From Rhytidiadelphus loreus (taxonomy: Eukaryota; Streptophyta; Bryopsida; Hypnales; Hylocomiaceae): a stretch of DNA of 64,000 nt. The stretch lies in the NCBI GenBank assembly GCA_947034895.1, contig OX344761.1:91215447-91279446 (forward strand). The letters run 5' to 3'. The position numbers and the translations under genes were made by a program. The notes beneath the pieces are model-generated. The model had not been told where the DNA came from. It made no database searches and worked only from the letters and a program-made list of their open reading frames with translations. This document shows, one piece after another, positions 35,819 to 47,879 of this stretch (position 1 is the first letter of the stretch; every line of letters starts with the position of its first letter).

Positions 35819-37408
35819 ACACACTCATATTGAATGGATGTTCACAAAATAGTTTGAATGGGGATTTTGAAGTGTTCAATGATAAATTTGTTATTAAAAA
35901 ACACCTTTTGGTCAATGGCACTTGAATTGAATTGATTGTTGTTGGTTTCATGGTTTATATTCTATATACATAGTAGAAGGAAGAGAAAATTTGTAAAGAA
36001 GAACAAGGGCAAGAAAAAAATTGGACACTTGAATTGTATATGTAAGATAACCCTCACTTAAAAAAACTACATGAATAAATTTACAAATAATAACCATAGA
36101 GTATTGGAAATATGCTTCTTGTAGCTTTTATGTAAAAACATAATCATCTTAATTTATAAAATAATTAAAATAAATAGCCGCAAATCAAATACCTTCTTCA
36201 TTCTAATGTATACCTTAAATTACAAGGAGTGATCTCCTCATGATTATATGAGTTTTTTTTAATACATGTATAGTGGAATAAGCTACCAAACTTTGGAGGC
36301 TTTTGATACAAATTTAAGATTTTTTTATTATAAATAAAATACTATAAATGAATTTTACTTTTAATTGGAAGGAACTTCTTGAATGGATTTTTGAAATTTA
36401 TTCATAATTGTTTTAATTCTTCATACACATTGTGAATTTTCTTTTTAATAAACATGCACCCTTGAATTTTCTACATCTCATTTTATATAATTTGGTCTTC
36501 ACCTAAATTTTTGCTCTTTTAAATTTGATATGTATAATTTTACAAAAGCCGACCTCTAAGATGTTTTAATTTTGAAGATTCATGCGTATAATATAAGAAT
36601 TGTATATCTAGGAATGATGATTAAGGTATTCATGTCTACATTGTTAAATAAAACATTTGTAATGGAACCCAACATTTGGTGCACATAATAAAAAATATTT
36701 TAACAATGAACATCCGTTATTTTCATTGGTATGGAAATCCCGAGGGGAACCCTTCACCATCTATATGTTCGTACACAATCCTTTACATCTATGCCCTATG
36801 TTCGGGAAGATAGGCATATATCAAACACTGTGAATAAGGTAAGTTTACATCACTCTTTTATTCTCCTTCACAAAAAGTTAATTATATATTAAATACATTG
36901 GATGAGCACCACCTCTAGTAGATGGACAAACCAGAAAGGTATGCAAGTAGGTGATCGAGATGATTTAATTTACAAATCACAATCTTACAATCAGGTGCTA
37001 CATCATATGTCTTTTTATTTTATAAACAATTTTTTTCAGAACTAAATTATCTTTTTATTTGCAATATGGAGGATAATTTTCTTTAATGGATAGTTTTGGT
37101 TTGTTATATTTTTTTGCGCAAATTGAAATATGGGCAATTTCATTAAGATGGTAAAATTCCACAACTTTGGCAATATTTATAGTTTAGACTGGGCGGTTTG
37201 AAATGTACAACTATTATAAATTTTTTAAATCTATATCATTCTTAGATGTTTGAAATCTACATGTGTCATAAATGGCACTTTCATAGTTCAGATTGTATGG
37301 TTTGAAATCTATAAAGTCCTAGTTTTTAAAATCTATACTTGTCTTAAATGTTACTTTTAGGTTTTAGACTAGGTGGTTTGAAAATGGCACATGGAATACT
37401 GCCATTTT
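35819..37408. other. AT-rich intergenic DNA
   Basis: No gene-like structure is seen. Text at 37180-37390 resembles the interior of the small element at 42563-42899 (phrases like TCTAGACTAGG and TGGTTTGAAATCTA), so a decayed relative may lie here. Confidence 0.4.
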
Positions 37409-38126
37409 AGGATGGTTGCAAGAAAGACCAAACAATTTAGATAGCATTCTACCCAAACTACAGTTTTCAATGCTCAATACAATAATACTATGAAACAAAA
37501 CAATCTTAGGCATTGATCTAAAAAATTGACAACTAATAGTATTTTTGACTACTTGTAAGTATTGAAAAATTACTATTTGAAAAAAAAGACAGTTTGTCAT
37601 TGAATATAGATACAATTGGATATAAATTAGTAGGAATTAAAAAATCATGAAGAGACCTCCTCTAAAAATTGGCCATTTGTAAAGACTTGATAGTAATCAC
37701 ATTTCACCAAAAAGTAGAAGTCAAATCCATCTTGAATGTTTGGAATGTTACATGTAATGGACTCCTATTTGCATGCATGTGGAAGACAATAAAGAATTTC
37801 AAAAATAATTTTCTTTGGTAGATATGTGCTTGTTTAGTGTGGGAAGAGCCTACAAAAATTTGAGGTGTACATCATAATTTTTGGATATCCCACACTACTA
37901 AGAACCTCTAAAACGCAAAATGTGATAACTTAGCTAAATTGAATTTTCATTACAGAATGTTTTTTTTAATTCTTTGAAAAATAAAGAATTTCATGACTTC
38001 CAAGTTAACCATCTCTAATAAAAGTTTCAAGTACATTGCCTTCATTTTCCAAAAGTTATAACCAATGGCAACTTTGTCACTCCAATTGTAATAAAAAATA
38101 GTATTGGTCTGTCTTGCAATCACCCT
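37409..38126 (-). mobile_element. 718-bp TIR element, copy in front of copy B
   Basis: Left terminus AGGATGGTTGCAAGAAAGAC; right terminus GTCTTGCAATCACCCT. It has exactly the same length as the copy at 42927-43644 and lies in the opposite orientation. Its right 200 bases match the left edge of the window. No clear target duplication beyond TT. Non-coding. Confidence 0.72.
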
Positions 38127-38194
38127 TTAAAAAAACTCCCCATGAATATATCAAGTTTCAATTGCAAATATATGTAACTAGGGAAGGACCATCA

Positions 38195-38722
38195 ATTGTG
38201 ATCCAGTCACTACTCACTACATCTTCTGAGCTCATTGCTCATTGTGACAAACTGTCACAATGAGCTCAAAAAAATTAATTAATTAAAAAAATATTTAACT
38301 CCCTCCCAGATCCCCTGGGTTTAAAGAAAATTATTAATTAAAATTAATTTCTTAATTCTTCACCCCCCTCCCCTTACTTGTAATTTTTTGAACAAGGTTA
38401 CAATGGCAAACAATATGGGTTTTGTTTCCCGTATCCCCTATCTGTACATGTATTTGTATTTGTATTTGTAATGTATTCCATTATCAAGTATTATATACAT
38501 ACAATATCCAAAACTGTACTCTGATTCATATCCGTATATCATATATGTATTCATATTTGGATGGATGGCTAAGATTAAATCTCAAAGATCAATGGCTTAA
38601 ATTTTTTTGAAAAATCAATGACGATTTTGAAGGTAAGCATTTTTTTTTTTAAAAACGGCCTTAAAAAATTTTGAGAGATGAGGGGGGCAACTAATACCCT
38701 TGGCTCATTCTTTTGGGTACAT
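38195..38722. mobile_element. 528-bp insertion with a 22-bp direct repeat
   Basis: The segment GTAACTAGGGAAGGACC with its neighbours (22 bases) occurs at both 38173-38194 and 38723-38744, but once in copy A (near 258). The insert has an internal hairpin, GCTCATTGTGACA / TGTCACAATGAGC (38238-38269), and no terminal inverted repeats or long A tail. The target copy is too long for most DNA transposons. It may be a retroposon or a repair-mediated insertion. Confidence 0.65.
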
Positions 38723-40764
38723 TGTAACTAGGGAAGGACCATCATAGTTTCTTTTAGCTCTAAACACTTGAGCCTCACATTTGTAGCATTTTGAAATTTG
38801 CCTAAAATTATTGTTATTGTGGATGCCCACCTAATACTTTGGAAATACACCTACTTAACTAATAGAGCAAATTTGTTGTCCACGACTTTCCATGTATGTT
38901 TACTTAGAAATCATATATGTTTACTTAGATTATCAAAAGGGACTAGATAATGCTCGACTCTCAAGCATTATGGGACAAAATTCCAAGTCTAATAGTTCAT
39001 CATATTTGTACTTTTCCCAAATCTAAAGGTGTAGAAAGAGGGTCTCGTTTATGAGCTATAACACTTTTCTGAGTATCCAATGGAATGGTAAAAAATCTCC
39101 CTTGAAAATTGGACTTCAGATTATGGGCTTACAATTACAATCAAAGATTTACACATAAGTTAAATGAGAATCAGAGATCTAATCTAAGACCAACTGAACA
39201 GCACGCCTGATAGGCTAACAGAGATTTCATCTGTTTCACAATTTCGTCCATTTGGATGAACAGACTCGGATTTCGTCCATGCTAATTCAAAGTTTCAATT
39301 AAACGGAAGTGACAGAATATTAATTGTAAGTCTCCAATTTAGTTTACACGCAAGAATCGACTATCGCCTATCGATCACCAAACAGAGTATGATTCTGCTT
39401 CGGTAGAGGTGATGCATTCCGCTTGGAAAATTTGTTTCCCATGCCAGCCATCCCTGCAATCAGAGGGAGATTTCCTGGTTTCCTTGATTAATTTCAGCTA
39501 AACAATGTTAGTTACACTTGGTGTCACAAATCAGTGTCACAAATTTTCCTTGTTAACAACACTGTAAACCGGGACTGCCAATCCGGCAACCGGAAATAAG
39601 CTCTCTCACTGTGCATTATCTAAGCATACCTCATCCTCAACTGCAAAATTGTCCTTGTAAGTAGCGAAGTCGAGCCGATTAGTATTAATTGTCCATGAAA
39701 GTAGCGCTAGTCGCGATGCTGGAAATCGATCCGCAGATTGTACATGTGGACCAGTCGATGCAGAACTGCAAGCCTTAATCGAGTGTTAAAAAAACCGATT
39801 AAGGCTTAAGGTTTTTTGACAAGTGAACATAAATAGCTACTTAGTCGCAATCCCATTTGCTGAAGCCGGCGAAGCTAGCTTTGGATTGAAACTGCAGTTC
39901 AAAATTCACGGTTTGTGACAGTTCGATCGGTTGCCTCCTTCCTCGTCTAGCAATTTGTACCTATCAATGGCCAGGATATAATGAATCATTCAGGTCAGGT
40001 CATCAAAGTCAATTAACGATGATTTCGGTAAATTTGGCAGTTTTGCATTGCATTGTCACCTTTCAAAACACCTGTCTTGAATTACAAATACATACCGGCC
40101 TGTCCTAAATGTTAGTCCTTTATGAACGTATACGTCACGATTCATGTTGCCGAAAATTGTGCCACTTTTTAACGAAATTGAAGATAATTCCATGTTTCAA
40201 CAGAGGGTTTACAGTTTGCACTAGTTTCGAACTGTGGGTGCTAGTGTGAATTCGTTGCAATCAGCTACGGGTTTGAGCCGCCCGCCATGACAAGGACGAT
40301 CTGCAGAAGCTTTGAGTCAGAAGATCTTCAACCAGCTCCGGGTTTGAGGCTTTGAGCAGCTGAGCGGCGACAAGGACGATCTCCAGAAGCTCTTCTACCG
40401 TATTTTCTTCCAAGGAACCGGCTAGGGAAAAGTGAATCAATCATTTTATTCAAGCTTGTAGGGCCATACCAGCGCAGTGAGTACGAAGTTATTAGAGCCG
40501 ACAGATCCAATCCTAGTCAACCACGAAGGGAGTCAGACGTATCACAGCAGTTTGTAAGGTTCCTGTACAGGGAAGCATGATCACGGTCACACTGTAGCTG
40601 TCAGTAAGACGTTGGCTTTTCCACTTACGTACAAGGCCGCAGTTTTGACTCCTCCTGACGGGACCTGACCGATCCAAATTTTGACCGGTACGTTGCCCCG
40701 GGGTAAATGTACCAGTCGCATGTTCAAATACGGCAGGTCGGGACTCCATCTAATCGTCGAATTG

Positions 40765-40897
40765 TTCTTGTGGTTTTTGTTTTTGTGTTTTTGTTTGTTT
40801 CCCCGTCAGGCCACATGTGGCTGATGGTCTTTAATTTTTACCCCTCGCAATGGAATTCATTTTCATTTGTGTCAAAGAAATATAAATAAATAAAAAA
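40765..40897 (+). mobile_element. 5'-truncated LINE 3' end in copy B
   Basis: It contains the LINE 3' motif (AGGCCACATGTGGCTGATGG, then GCAATGGAATTC and TTTCATTTGTGT) followed by an A-rich tail AAATATAAATAAATAAAAAA. Flanking direct repeats are TAATCGTCGAATTG (40751-40764) and TAATCATCGAATTG (40898-40911). Absent from copy A, where a different LINE fragment inserted nearby. Confidence 0.8.
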
Positions 40898-41480
40898 TAA
40901 TCATCGAATTGATTTCATGGTTGTGAGGGAAATCGCGAAGGCTTCTGTCCCAACGATGGGCCCGGTGAAGGATACGGTATGTAAAATCTAGACCACTACA
41001 AGATTTCAGATACCATTAGCTGTTTGAAATGAAATCTTGGGTTACAGGTCTTTGCTATTCCCGGCCCATCAGTACCATCGCTAATTAGTTCCCCAGCACT
41101 AACAGGATAAATCAGTGTAGTCTGTATCCCGCCACGTATTGACTATTGAGCGTTGCCGACTTTAGGACTCGTTTAGTAGCGCCTTTCGTGTTCCCGTCCA
41201 AGTCCAAAAAGCAAGAGCGAGCCTGGAATTTGTTCCGGAATTCATTCCCAACTGATACTGGAGCATATTGGTCGCAACTTGCAAGTTGCAAGTGACTCAC
41301 GAGCTTAAAATTCCTTGGAGGTAGTTTACCTTGGTCAAATATTAATTTATTACACCGCCCACATCATGAACTCCACTTCGGGTCAAGCCTGCAATTGGAG
41401 CAGGAATCGATCATTCTGGGAAGGTGCTCGGATTCATCTCTTTCGCTTTCCAGGGGGAGCTACCACCAAATTCCTTTCAC

Positions 41481-41486
41481 TATAAG
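41481..41486 (+). promoter_or_regulatory. Candidate TATA box, copy B
   Basis: TATAAG in the same conserved context as copy A, about 305 bases before the ATG at 41791. Confidence 0.3.
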
Positions 41487-41790
41487 AAGGACATCCCTGC
41501 TTCTCTAGTTTCATTCCGCTCTCCAAGTCACAGCTAATCGATCTGTGATAGCTTATCGATAACATTGATCCCTGCAAGTTCCACTTAGCTGCCTCAGCAT
41601 TGATCGATCTCCTCTCTAGCAGGCTCGCTCGAGAAATTCGTGTTTCCACACAATCAATCTGGGAATAGAAGAAACCACATTCAATCAGTTCTCTCAGGTG
41701 CTCTGAAGTTCTAGAGATCCATCATTTTAATTGTTGTACTAAAACCTACTAGCCTTTTCGATTCTAGCTCGATCGACACCATACCGGCCA

Positions 41791-41949
41791 ATGGCTGGTG
41801 CAGGAGATGGAGGTGATTCCAAATGGAAGCCTCCGAAGCGCTCAAATGGCTCAATGTCCATGACGAAATCTTCAAAAGCGGCGAACTCTGTCATATTTCG
41901 AATTCGATCTTCACGAGCGGCGGACTCTGTCGAAGTCCGGTATGATTGA
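41791..41949 (+). CDS. Unrecognised candidate first exon (MAGAGDGG), copy B
   Basis: The frame starts MAGAGDGGDSKWKPPKRSNG and runs 52 codons to TGA; a possible donor GTATGA at 41939 would end the exon just before. Compared with copy A it has in-frame additions of 9 and 6 bases. A second frame (MEASEALKWLNVHDEIF...) is also open here and cannot be excluded. Product unknown. Confidence 0.3.
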   Translation: MAGAGDGGDSKWKPPKRSNGSMSMTKSSKAANSVIFRIRSSRAADSVEVRYD

Positions 41950-42562
41950 TTGATTTTCAGTGGACACCTGATCTCATGAGACGTTAATGGAATTGACTGA
42001 ATTCTGTGGAGCACTTGAGGGGTAGCTTATATTAATATACAAATAGTGATGAAGGTTATTGAACTGTTTTTTCCTTTTTTTGAAACGCAATTCATTGCGA
42101 AAACAGTAGTCATCTCCCCTAGCTCGAATGGGCAAGACCTTTGTGGGAGAGTACTTAAACTGGCTATTATTTGTATTCTGAAGCATACGTGAAGTAGCTA
42201 CATGCAGTTGTAACTATTGCAGGTAGAAAGATACAGTTGTATATGGTTCCACGTACATATTTTCAATACAATTGGACACATTGTCTGATTGTCAAATTCA
42301 TTTGTTAACGTTCACAATCTGCTGATTGGCATCACTGTGTCAGGCTCATTGGTGTTCTTCTCTTGGAATGAGTTGCAATTAAAGTCTTCATTCAGTATAT
42401 GTCATTGCTAGATTCTGAGAGATGGATTGAATCATTATGAATGACCCTAACAAATTCTAGATTTCTAGAGCTTACAACCGCAATTTAGATGCATTATAAT
42501 CAAACACTGAATTGTCCCAGATTTGGCACGATATTTATAAATGATTTGTTGTGACGAACATT

Positions 42563-42899
42563 AACGGATATTTCGTTAAAATGGCGGTATTCTTCCGCCA
42601 TTTTTCCATTCATTTTTTAGCATTGGTATAGATTTTCGACCACCACTACAAGAAAATGGGGGTATAAATGACTTGTTCACAATGACTGCACCGCCAACAA
42701 TGACTTCAAAGTGACTGCAAAATGATTAATTTGCAGTCATTGTTGGTGGTGCAGTCATTGTGGACAAGTCATTTATACCCCCATTTTCTTATAGTGCACA
42801 TGGTCTAAAGTCTAGGACTAGTTTACACTTCAAACCACATGATCTAAACCTAAAAGTGCCAAGTTTGTGGAATATTGTCATTTTAACGAAATATTCGTT
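42563..42899. mobile_element. Small TIR element with CATT target copies
   Basis: Termini AACGGATATTTCGTTAAAAT and, inverted, AACGAATATTTCGTTAAAAT. CATT occurs on both sides (42559-42562 and 42900-42903), and copy A has the uninterrupted site GAACATTGCATTGACC. A CACTA-type hairpin is nested in it. Without that it is about 181 bp. Superfamily not assigned. Confidence 0.8.
42644..42796. mobile_element. CACTA-type hairpin miniature element, 153 bp
   Basis: It starts CACTACAAGAAAATGGGGG and ends CCCCCATTTTCTTATAGTG, with CAC on both sides (42641-42643 and 42797-42799). The arms pair over about 65 bases with few mismatches around a loop near 42722. The 3-bp duplication and CACTA ends identify the En/Spm superfamily. 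Transcribed, it would form a near-perfect stem. Confidence 0.92.
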
Positions 42900-42926
42900 C
42901 ATTGCATTGACCTTAGAACCGATGTA

Positions 42927-43644
42927 AGGTAATTGCAAGAAAGACCGGTCCTATGAGGTGTCACAATTGAAGTGACGGAGTTGGTTTTGGCCATAACTTT
43001 TGGAAATTGAAGCCAATGAACCTAGAATTTTTATAGAAGATTGTTAATTCAGAAAACATGAGATTTGTTATTTTTCAAAAAAATTGAAAAATAATTGTAT
43101 GATTAAATATCAATTTAGCTAATTTGTCACACTTTGCGGTTTAGGGTTTTTTAGTACTGTGAACTATCCAAAAAACATGATGTTCACTTGACTTTTTTGT
43201 GGCCTATTCCCACACTAGATGGACATATGCCCACCAAAGAAAATAAAAAAAAACACAATTCTTTGTCCTCAACATGCATGCAAATAGGGGTCCCTTGTGC
43301 ATAGCACTCTAAACTTTCATGATGGTTTCAACTTCTAGTTTTTGGTGAAATGTAATCATTATCAAGTCTTTATAAATGGACAATTTTTAGTTTTTTTTTA
43401 TTCATGATTTTCTAATTTTTATTAGTTTATACTTAATTTTATCTACTTTCTGTGACAAACTGTCATTTTTTTTAAGTATTACTGTTTCAGTATTATAAAG
43501 TACTCAAAAGTACTATTGGCCGTTGATTTTTCAGATCAACGACTGAGATTGATCCATTTTGTAGTACTCCTAGTACTAAACAGAAAAAATGCAATTTTTA
43601 ACCAAACGCTACCAAAATCGTTTGGTCTTTCTTGCAATCACCCT
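42927..43644 (+). mobile_element. 718-bp TIR element, copy in copy B
   Basis: Left terminus AGGTAATTGCAAGAAAGACC; right terminus GGTCTTTCTTGCAATCACCC then T. GTA flanks it on the left (42924-42926) and on the right after the CACTA element inserted at its edge (43851-43853). Copy A shows the empty site. The body is non-coding, with reverse similarity to 37409-38126. Confidence 0.82.
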
Positions 43645-43847
43645 CACTACAAGAGAAAGGGGTGTTTTAAGTAGTGTCCTAAACATCACGTCTTTTTAGT
43701 AATGTCTTTTAAATAAGGTTTTAAGTAAAAATTTACTAAAAAGACAGTCTTTTTAGTAAAATTTTACTTAAAACCTTACTTAAAAGACATTACTAAAAAG
43801 ACGTGATGTCTAGGACACTACTTAAAACACCCCTTTCTCTTATAGTG
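43645..43847. mobile_element. CACTA-type hairpin miniature element, 203 bp
   Basis: It starts CACTACAAGAGAAAGGGGTG and ends CACCCCTTTCTCTTATAGTG, with CCT on both sides (43642-43644 and 43848-43850). The arms pair almost fully, about 95 bases each, around 43745. It landed in the last bases of the 718-bp element. Confidence 0.92.
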
Positions 43848-44186
43848 CCTGTAGTTGAACACTACATGTATTCACCAAAGAAACACAAATATCCTTAAAC
43901 ACAATTCCATATTAGTACGTGCAACTATGGAATTTCACAACATGAGTATTGAATAGAGCCAAGAATTTGATTCCATAGTCGAGCTCTGAAATTCCATAGA
44001 AATACCTAGGAATTGTGTCTTTGGACATTTTGGATTTCTATGGTGATTGATTGGACTTCATTCTTTTCATTAAAAATCGTAAACCATATTCAGACCATGG
44101 CCGTGATAGAGAAACTCAAGAAACTACACTACCAGTAGCCAAAAATCTCAGTTTTGTGGGTTGTATCGATTAGAAATACACTGGAA

Positions 44187-44517
44187 AACACGATATTCGT
44201 TATTTTGGGAGAATTCCATGATTTTGGGAGTATGCAGTTCAGCTCGATTCGAGCTGAATTGCACCACAGATTGGAAAACTGGAATTTTCAAATGGCCATA
44301 ACTTACTCAAATTTTGTCCAAACTGGGCATATGAGGTGTTTTTTGACATCTACGGAATCTGTAGATGTCAAAAAACACCTCATATGCCGAGTTTGGACAA
44401 AATTTGAGTAAGTTATGGCCATTCAAAAATTCCAGTTTCCCAATCTGTGATTCAGATCATCGCAAACCGACATAAATTGGGAGATAGGAAAACTCCCAAA
44501 ATAACGAATACCGTGTT
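44187..44517. mobile_element. 331-bp near-perfect fold-back element
   Basis: Termini AACACGATATTCGTTATTTT and, inverted, AACACGGTATTCGTTATTTT; GGAA flanks both sides (44183-44186, 44518-44521). The central arms, from AACTGGAATTTTCAA to TTTTTGACATCTAC and back, are about 85 bases with few mismatches. Copy A has the empty site near 4580. No open frame. Confidence 0.88.
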
Positions 44518-44912
44518 GGAATTGCAGGTCCAGTCAAATTTCAGTTTGGTCAACTGTACTCGCTATCTATCTGCCTACCCTTCCCCCTCCTAATGTTTAT
44601 TTAATTTATGGCATGTATTTTGTTGTCACCTGGGCAGCACGCCTCCACGGCTTCTTTTTATTTTTACACAAATGAAACGAGATTTCATTGCAAGGGGGAA
44701 AAGTAACAACCATAAGCCACATGAGGCCTGACAAGGCGAGCACAAGGGAGGGGGTCAGGGGGGGGAGAAAAAAAGAACCAGAAAAACAAAAAAAAGGAAA
44801 AAGGGATCGCAACGCAGGCAGCCGAGGAGGGACCGAAGTGCGGCAGAGCACATCTGAGGCCGAGGCACAAGGCGGCAGGCGGGACGGAGCGACCAAGGCG
44901 GCCTGCCAGGGT

Positions 44913-45819
44913 TCAAGGGGGTTCGAAGACGAACCCAACGCTAGGACCCGTAGGCGACCAGTGAGGTTGACTCCCGTCCATCATGGCGAAAATCCCATGC
45001 TTGCATCTTCGATTGGTGAAGTTCATGAGGAGCTGGCGCTGGAGGTCCGGAGATCTCTTCTTGTTCCTAGTGACTTCCGCCCATTCCAAACGCCCATAAT
45101 CAATGAGGCCTTCCCATATGTGTTGAAGGAGTCTTTTGTCAGCCCACGCCTGCTCGTTGAAGACGCGATCATTGCATTGAATCCACAGTGTCCAAAGAAC
45201 GGTAGTTCGAAGTTCCATCCAGATCTTTTTCATAGGGCTGAATTTCCTAGGGATGCGAACTGAGAAGATGCCTTGTCTCTAGGTGAGAGGGCTCCAAGGT
45301 CCTCTTGCTCCTCCTCCTTCCAGGAAGGTGTTGAGGATATGAATTGCCCATTGCCACGCTTTGCGAGCAGCTAGGCATTCCCAGAATCTGTACAGTATTG
45401 TCTCTTCTGATCTTCTAGGACATACGGGGCATTCCGTGACGATGGTGTCGTCGATTCTACCTCTCCAATGATTCACCGCGACTGCCTTGTGTCATACTAA
45501 CCAGAGGAGGCCAGCTTCCTTTCGCTTCCTGTCTTTTGGCCAGACCGATTTCCATTGCAATTTGAAATCACCTGGTAGAAGGCCTGCCCACTTCCGCTCT
45601 ACAAGGTTGGGTACAACGTGTTTCCTTTTCAACATGCGCCGCCCAAGGCTGGCTGTGAAATTCATTATCAGAACCTTATCCCCCAGGCCGTTCTAGGCGA
45701 ATCTCCCCGGGTCCCATTCCAACCTGTCGATACACCCGTAGAATGGTAGAAGAGCCAGATTGCCGACTTCTTTTGACCCCTGGTTATTTGGGCCAGCTTT
45801 ACTCGGTGGAAGATACCTG
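44913..45819 (-). pseudogene. LINE ORF2, C-terminal piece
   Basis: On the minus strand: RVKLAQITRGQKKSAIWLFY, a shift, then LEWDPGRFAWNGLGDKV, KWAGLLPGDFKLQWKSVWP and the zinc-binding reverse-transcriptase C-terminal region HWRGRIDD, CPVCPRRSEETILYRFWECL. It ends TVLWTLWIQCNDRVFNEQ, then GFVFEPP and stop. Several stops and at least one frameshift occur. It joins in sense to 50011-50737 once the LTR-like element is removed. Confidence 0.85.
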
Positions 45820-47088
45820 GGGGGTGTGAGCTCCAAATTCGTCACTTGGGACTCATTGTTTGTTTGTTTTTTAGTTTATTACAAATTAAGGCATAAAGTA
45901 ATACAAAAAGCCCAAAAAAGAGTATAGAACCAAAATAGGTATGTCATGTACCAGTATAGCATTTGGTCATAAATAGCCTTTTATCCATAGATTACCCATA
46001 AAACCCACTTGTATATAGGTTAGAACCCGTGATTAGTGGGAAACAATAGGGCTACTGGGAACTTACCCAAAATAGCCCAAAACCTAGTGCATGTGACCAT
46101 GATAGGCTAAATTAAGTCTTAGAAGAGTGAGGGAGGTCCCCACGTAAATCTCCAAAGATAGGTTCTAGTTTCCCCATTCCACCGACGAAACATTAGGAAT
46201 CCAAATTGTTAGCTTGCAGGTGTTACTTGTTCCAGACAGGCCGCATGGAGGAATCCACAGCCGCCGGATAGTGTTCTCGGATCTGGAGCATGTCGGGATG
46301 TCCACGGCAAAACCCATTCGCCAAGATTCCCTCGCATGTGAAAGATTCCCTGACTGCCGGTGATTCAACCGAAGTCAGTTTTCACCTCGCCACCAACTAT
46401 GTGCCAGAATAGCCTAAGACTTGGCACGTGGCTTGGGGGACTCCATGAAAGGTTCCCCAAAAAGTCTCGGTTTTTTCTGATCTCCAAAGGATCTTTTTCC
46501 GAGTAGTCAACCGCCAAAGGCCATGTTGGGAAATTCATGGAAAATACCCAGGCCGCGGTAAAATCTCACTAAAAATTAGACTAGCATCTTTTATGTTAAT
46601 AACGCGCCCCGACAAATTTCATAGTGTTCCAATAGCGGGAAGCAGCCGAAACTGACAACATCCCCCCAATTAATAATTACGGCAGGATCTTGGCGGGGTT
46701 GACCGGCGTCCCGAGAGCGTACGAAGTCGGAACGAAGACATCAAGGAGCCTTTTCTTACTCCCTAGAGCCTCCCCAACAACCCTAGCTAGTTACCCAAGC
46801 CAAAAGAGGTAAACCCCAAAAGTTAGTTTTTTACCCTTTTAATTGGCTCTAGTTGGCACTAGTTTCCGATGGGTTTTTTGTGATAGAAATAGGGGGTAGA
46901 GGGTCCTTTAGGCTAAAAATGGCATTCTGAAGCCATTGGCGCAATCCATTTGCAATTCTGAGCTAAACTCCGAAAGTTAGAGGCTAGGACCAACGTAAAA
47001 CCCAAAATTAGGTGAAAATCTCAAACTTGGATGAAAATCCGGATGGATGAGGTTACTCGTCGAGGGGGGGAGTGGGCCCTTGGAAACC

Positions 47089-47095
47089 TATAAAA
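47089..47095 (+). promoter_or_regulatory. Candidate LTR promoter TATA box, element 1
   Basis: TATAAAA followed by GGGGGCCCTTCTCTCTC, about 1.26 kb from the 5' end of the element. Element 2 has TATATAAGG in the corresponding inverted place (54215-54207). Confidence 0.5.
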
Positions 47096-47879
47096 GGGGG
47101 CCCTTCTCTCTCCCAAAACACCCCAATACTTGTTTTGGGTCCGTGGGTCCAAGTTATCTTGGAATTTTTGGCGTTTCAAGCCAAAAAACCTCTACGGTGT
47201 TTTTGGAGCACTTTTTGCTCCCATTGTCATTTATTTACAAGCTCTTTGGAGGTCCTTCGAGGTCCTCCCATCTTACCTTGTACTTGTTGCGAGTCAAGAG
47301 GGTTGCGTCTATTTCCGTGTGTCTTGTACTAATCCTAAAGTTACCCCCCACCGTACCTTGGCGATGCCGCTTTGGGGGGCCTTTAGCATGTGAGTATTGC
47401 CTTGTTTATGCTTGCTTTGTAGGTCCGGTTGCCTCTTGTGTAACTCCTAACCATAGTCACCCTTGTTGTGTTGCTTGTGAGTGGGCCCCACCACCCTTGA
47501 GGCGGCAAAGCTTTGAACCTGTGACTTTCCCCAGTCTTAGAATGAGTGTCAAACTAGGCCATAGACGGCGAAGCTTTGGACCCGAGGGCATCATAAGTCT
47601 TAGAGTTGGTGTCAAAACCAACTCAACGGCGAAGCTTTGCACCCCCAGTGTTTTTGATTCCAAAGTTTAGTTCCCAAGACCTTCTTGGGAAAAGCCAAAG
47701 TTTAGCCCCCAAGAGTGCTTAGGTGGTAGAAAGGTGTAGAAAAGAACCCCCGTCACAAGTAGCTTTCTTCCAAAATTTCTAGCTTATTTTCCACGACGGC
47801 GAAGCTTTGACCTTTCACCATCCGATTTTAATTGTGTGAGTGGATTCCCATACGGGAACCCGAAAGAAGGAGATTGTAG

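Noticed and set aside
42561..42566. TTAA at the edge of the 42563-42899 element as a TTAA-family member
   Set aside because: The empty site in copy A shows that CATT is duplicated, and the ends differ from the CCCCTAA family.
47047..47670. 207-codon ORF in LTR-like element 1
   Set aside because: It begins just before the TATA box, has biased Pro/Leu/Cys composition, is not kept in element 2 and shows no gag or other motif.
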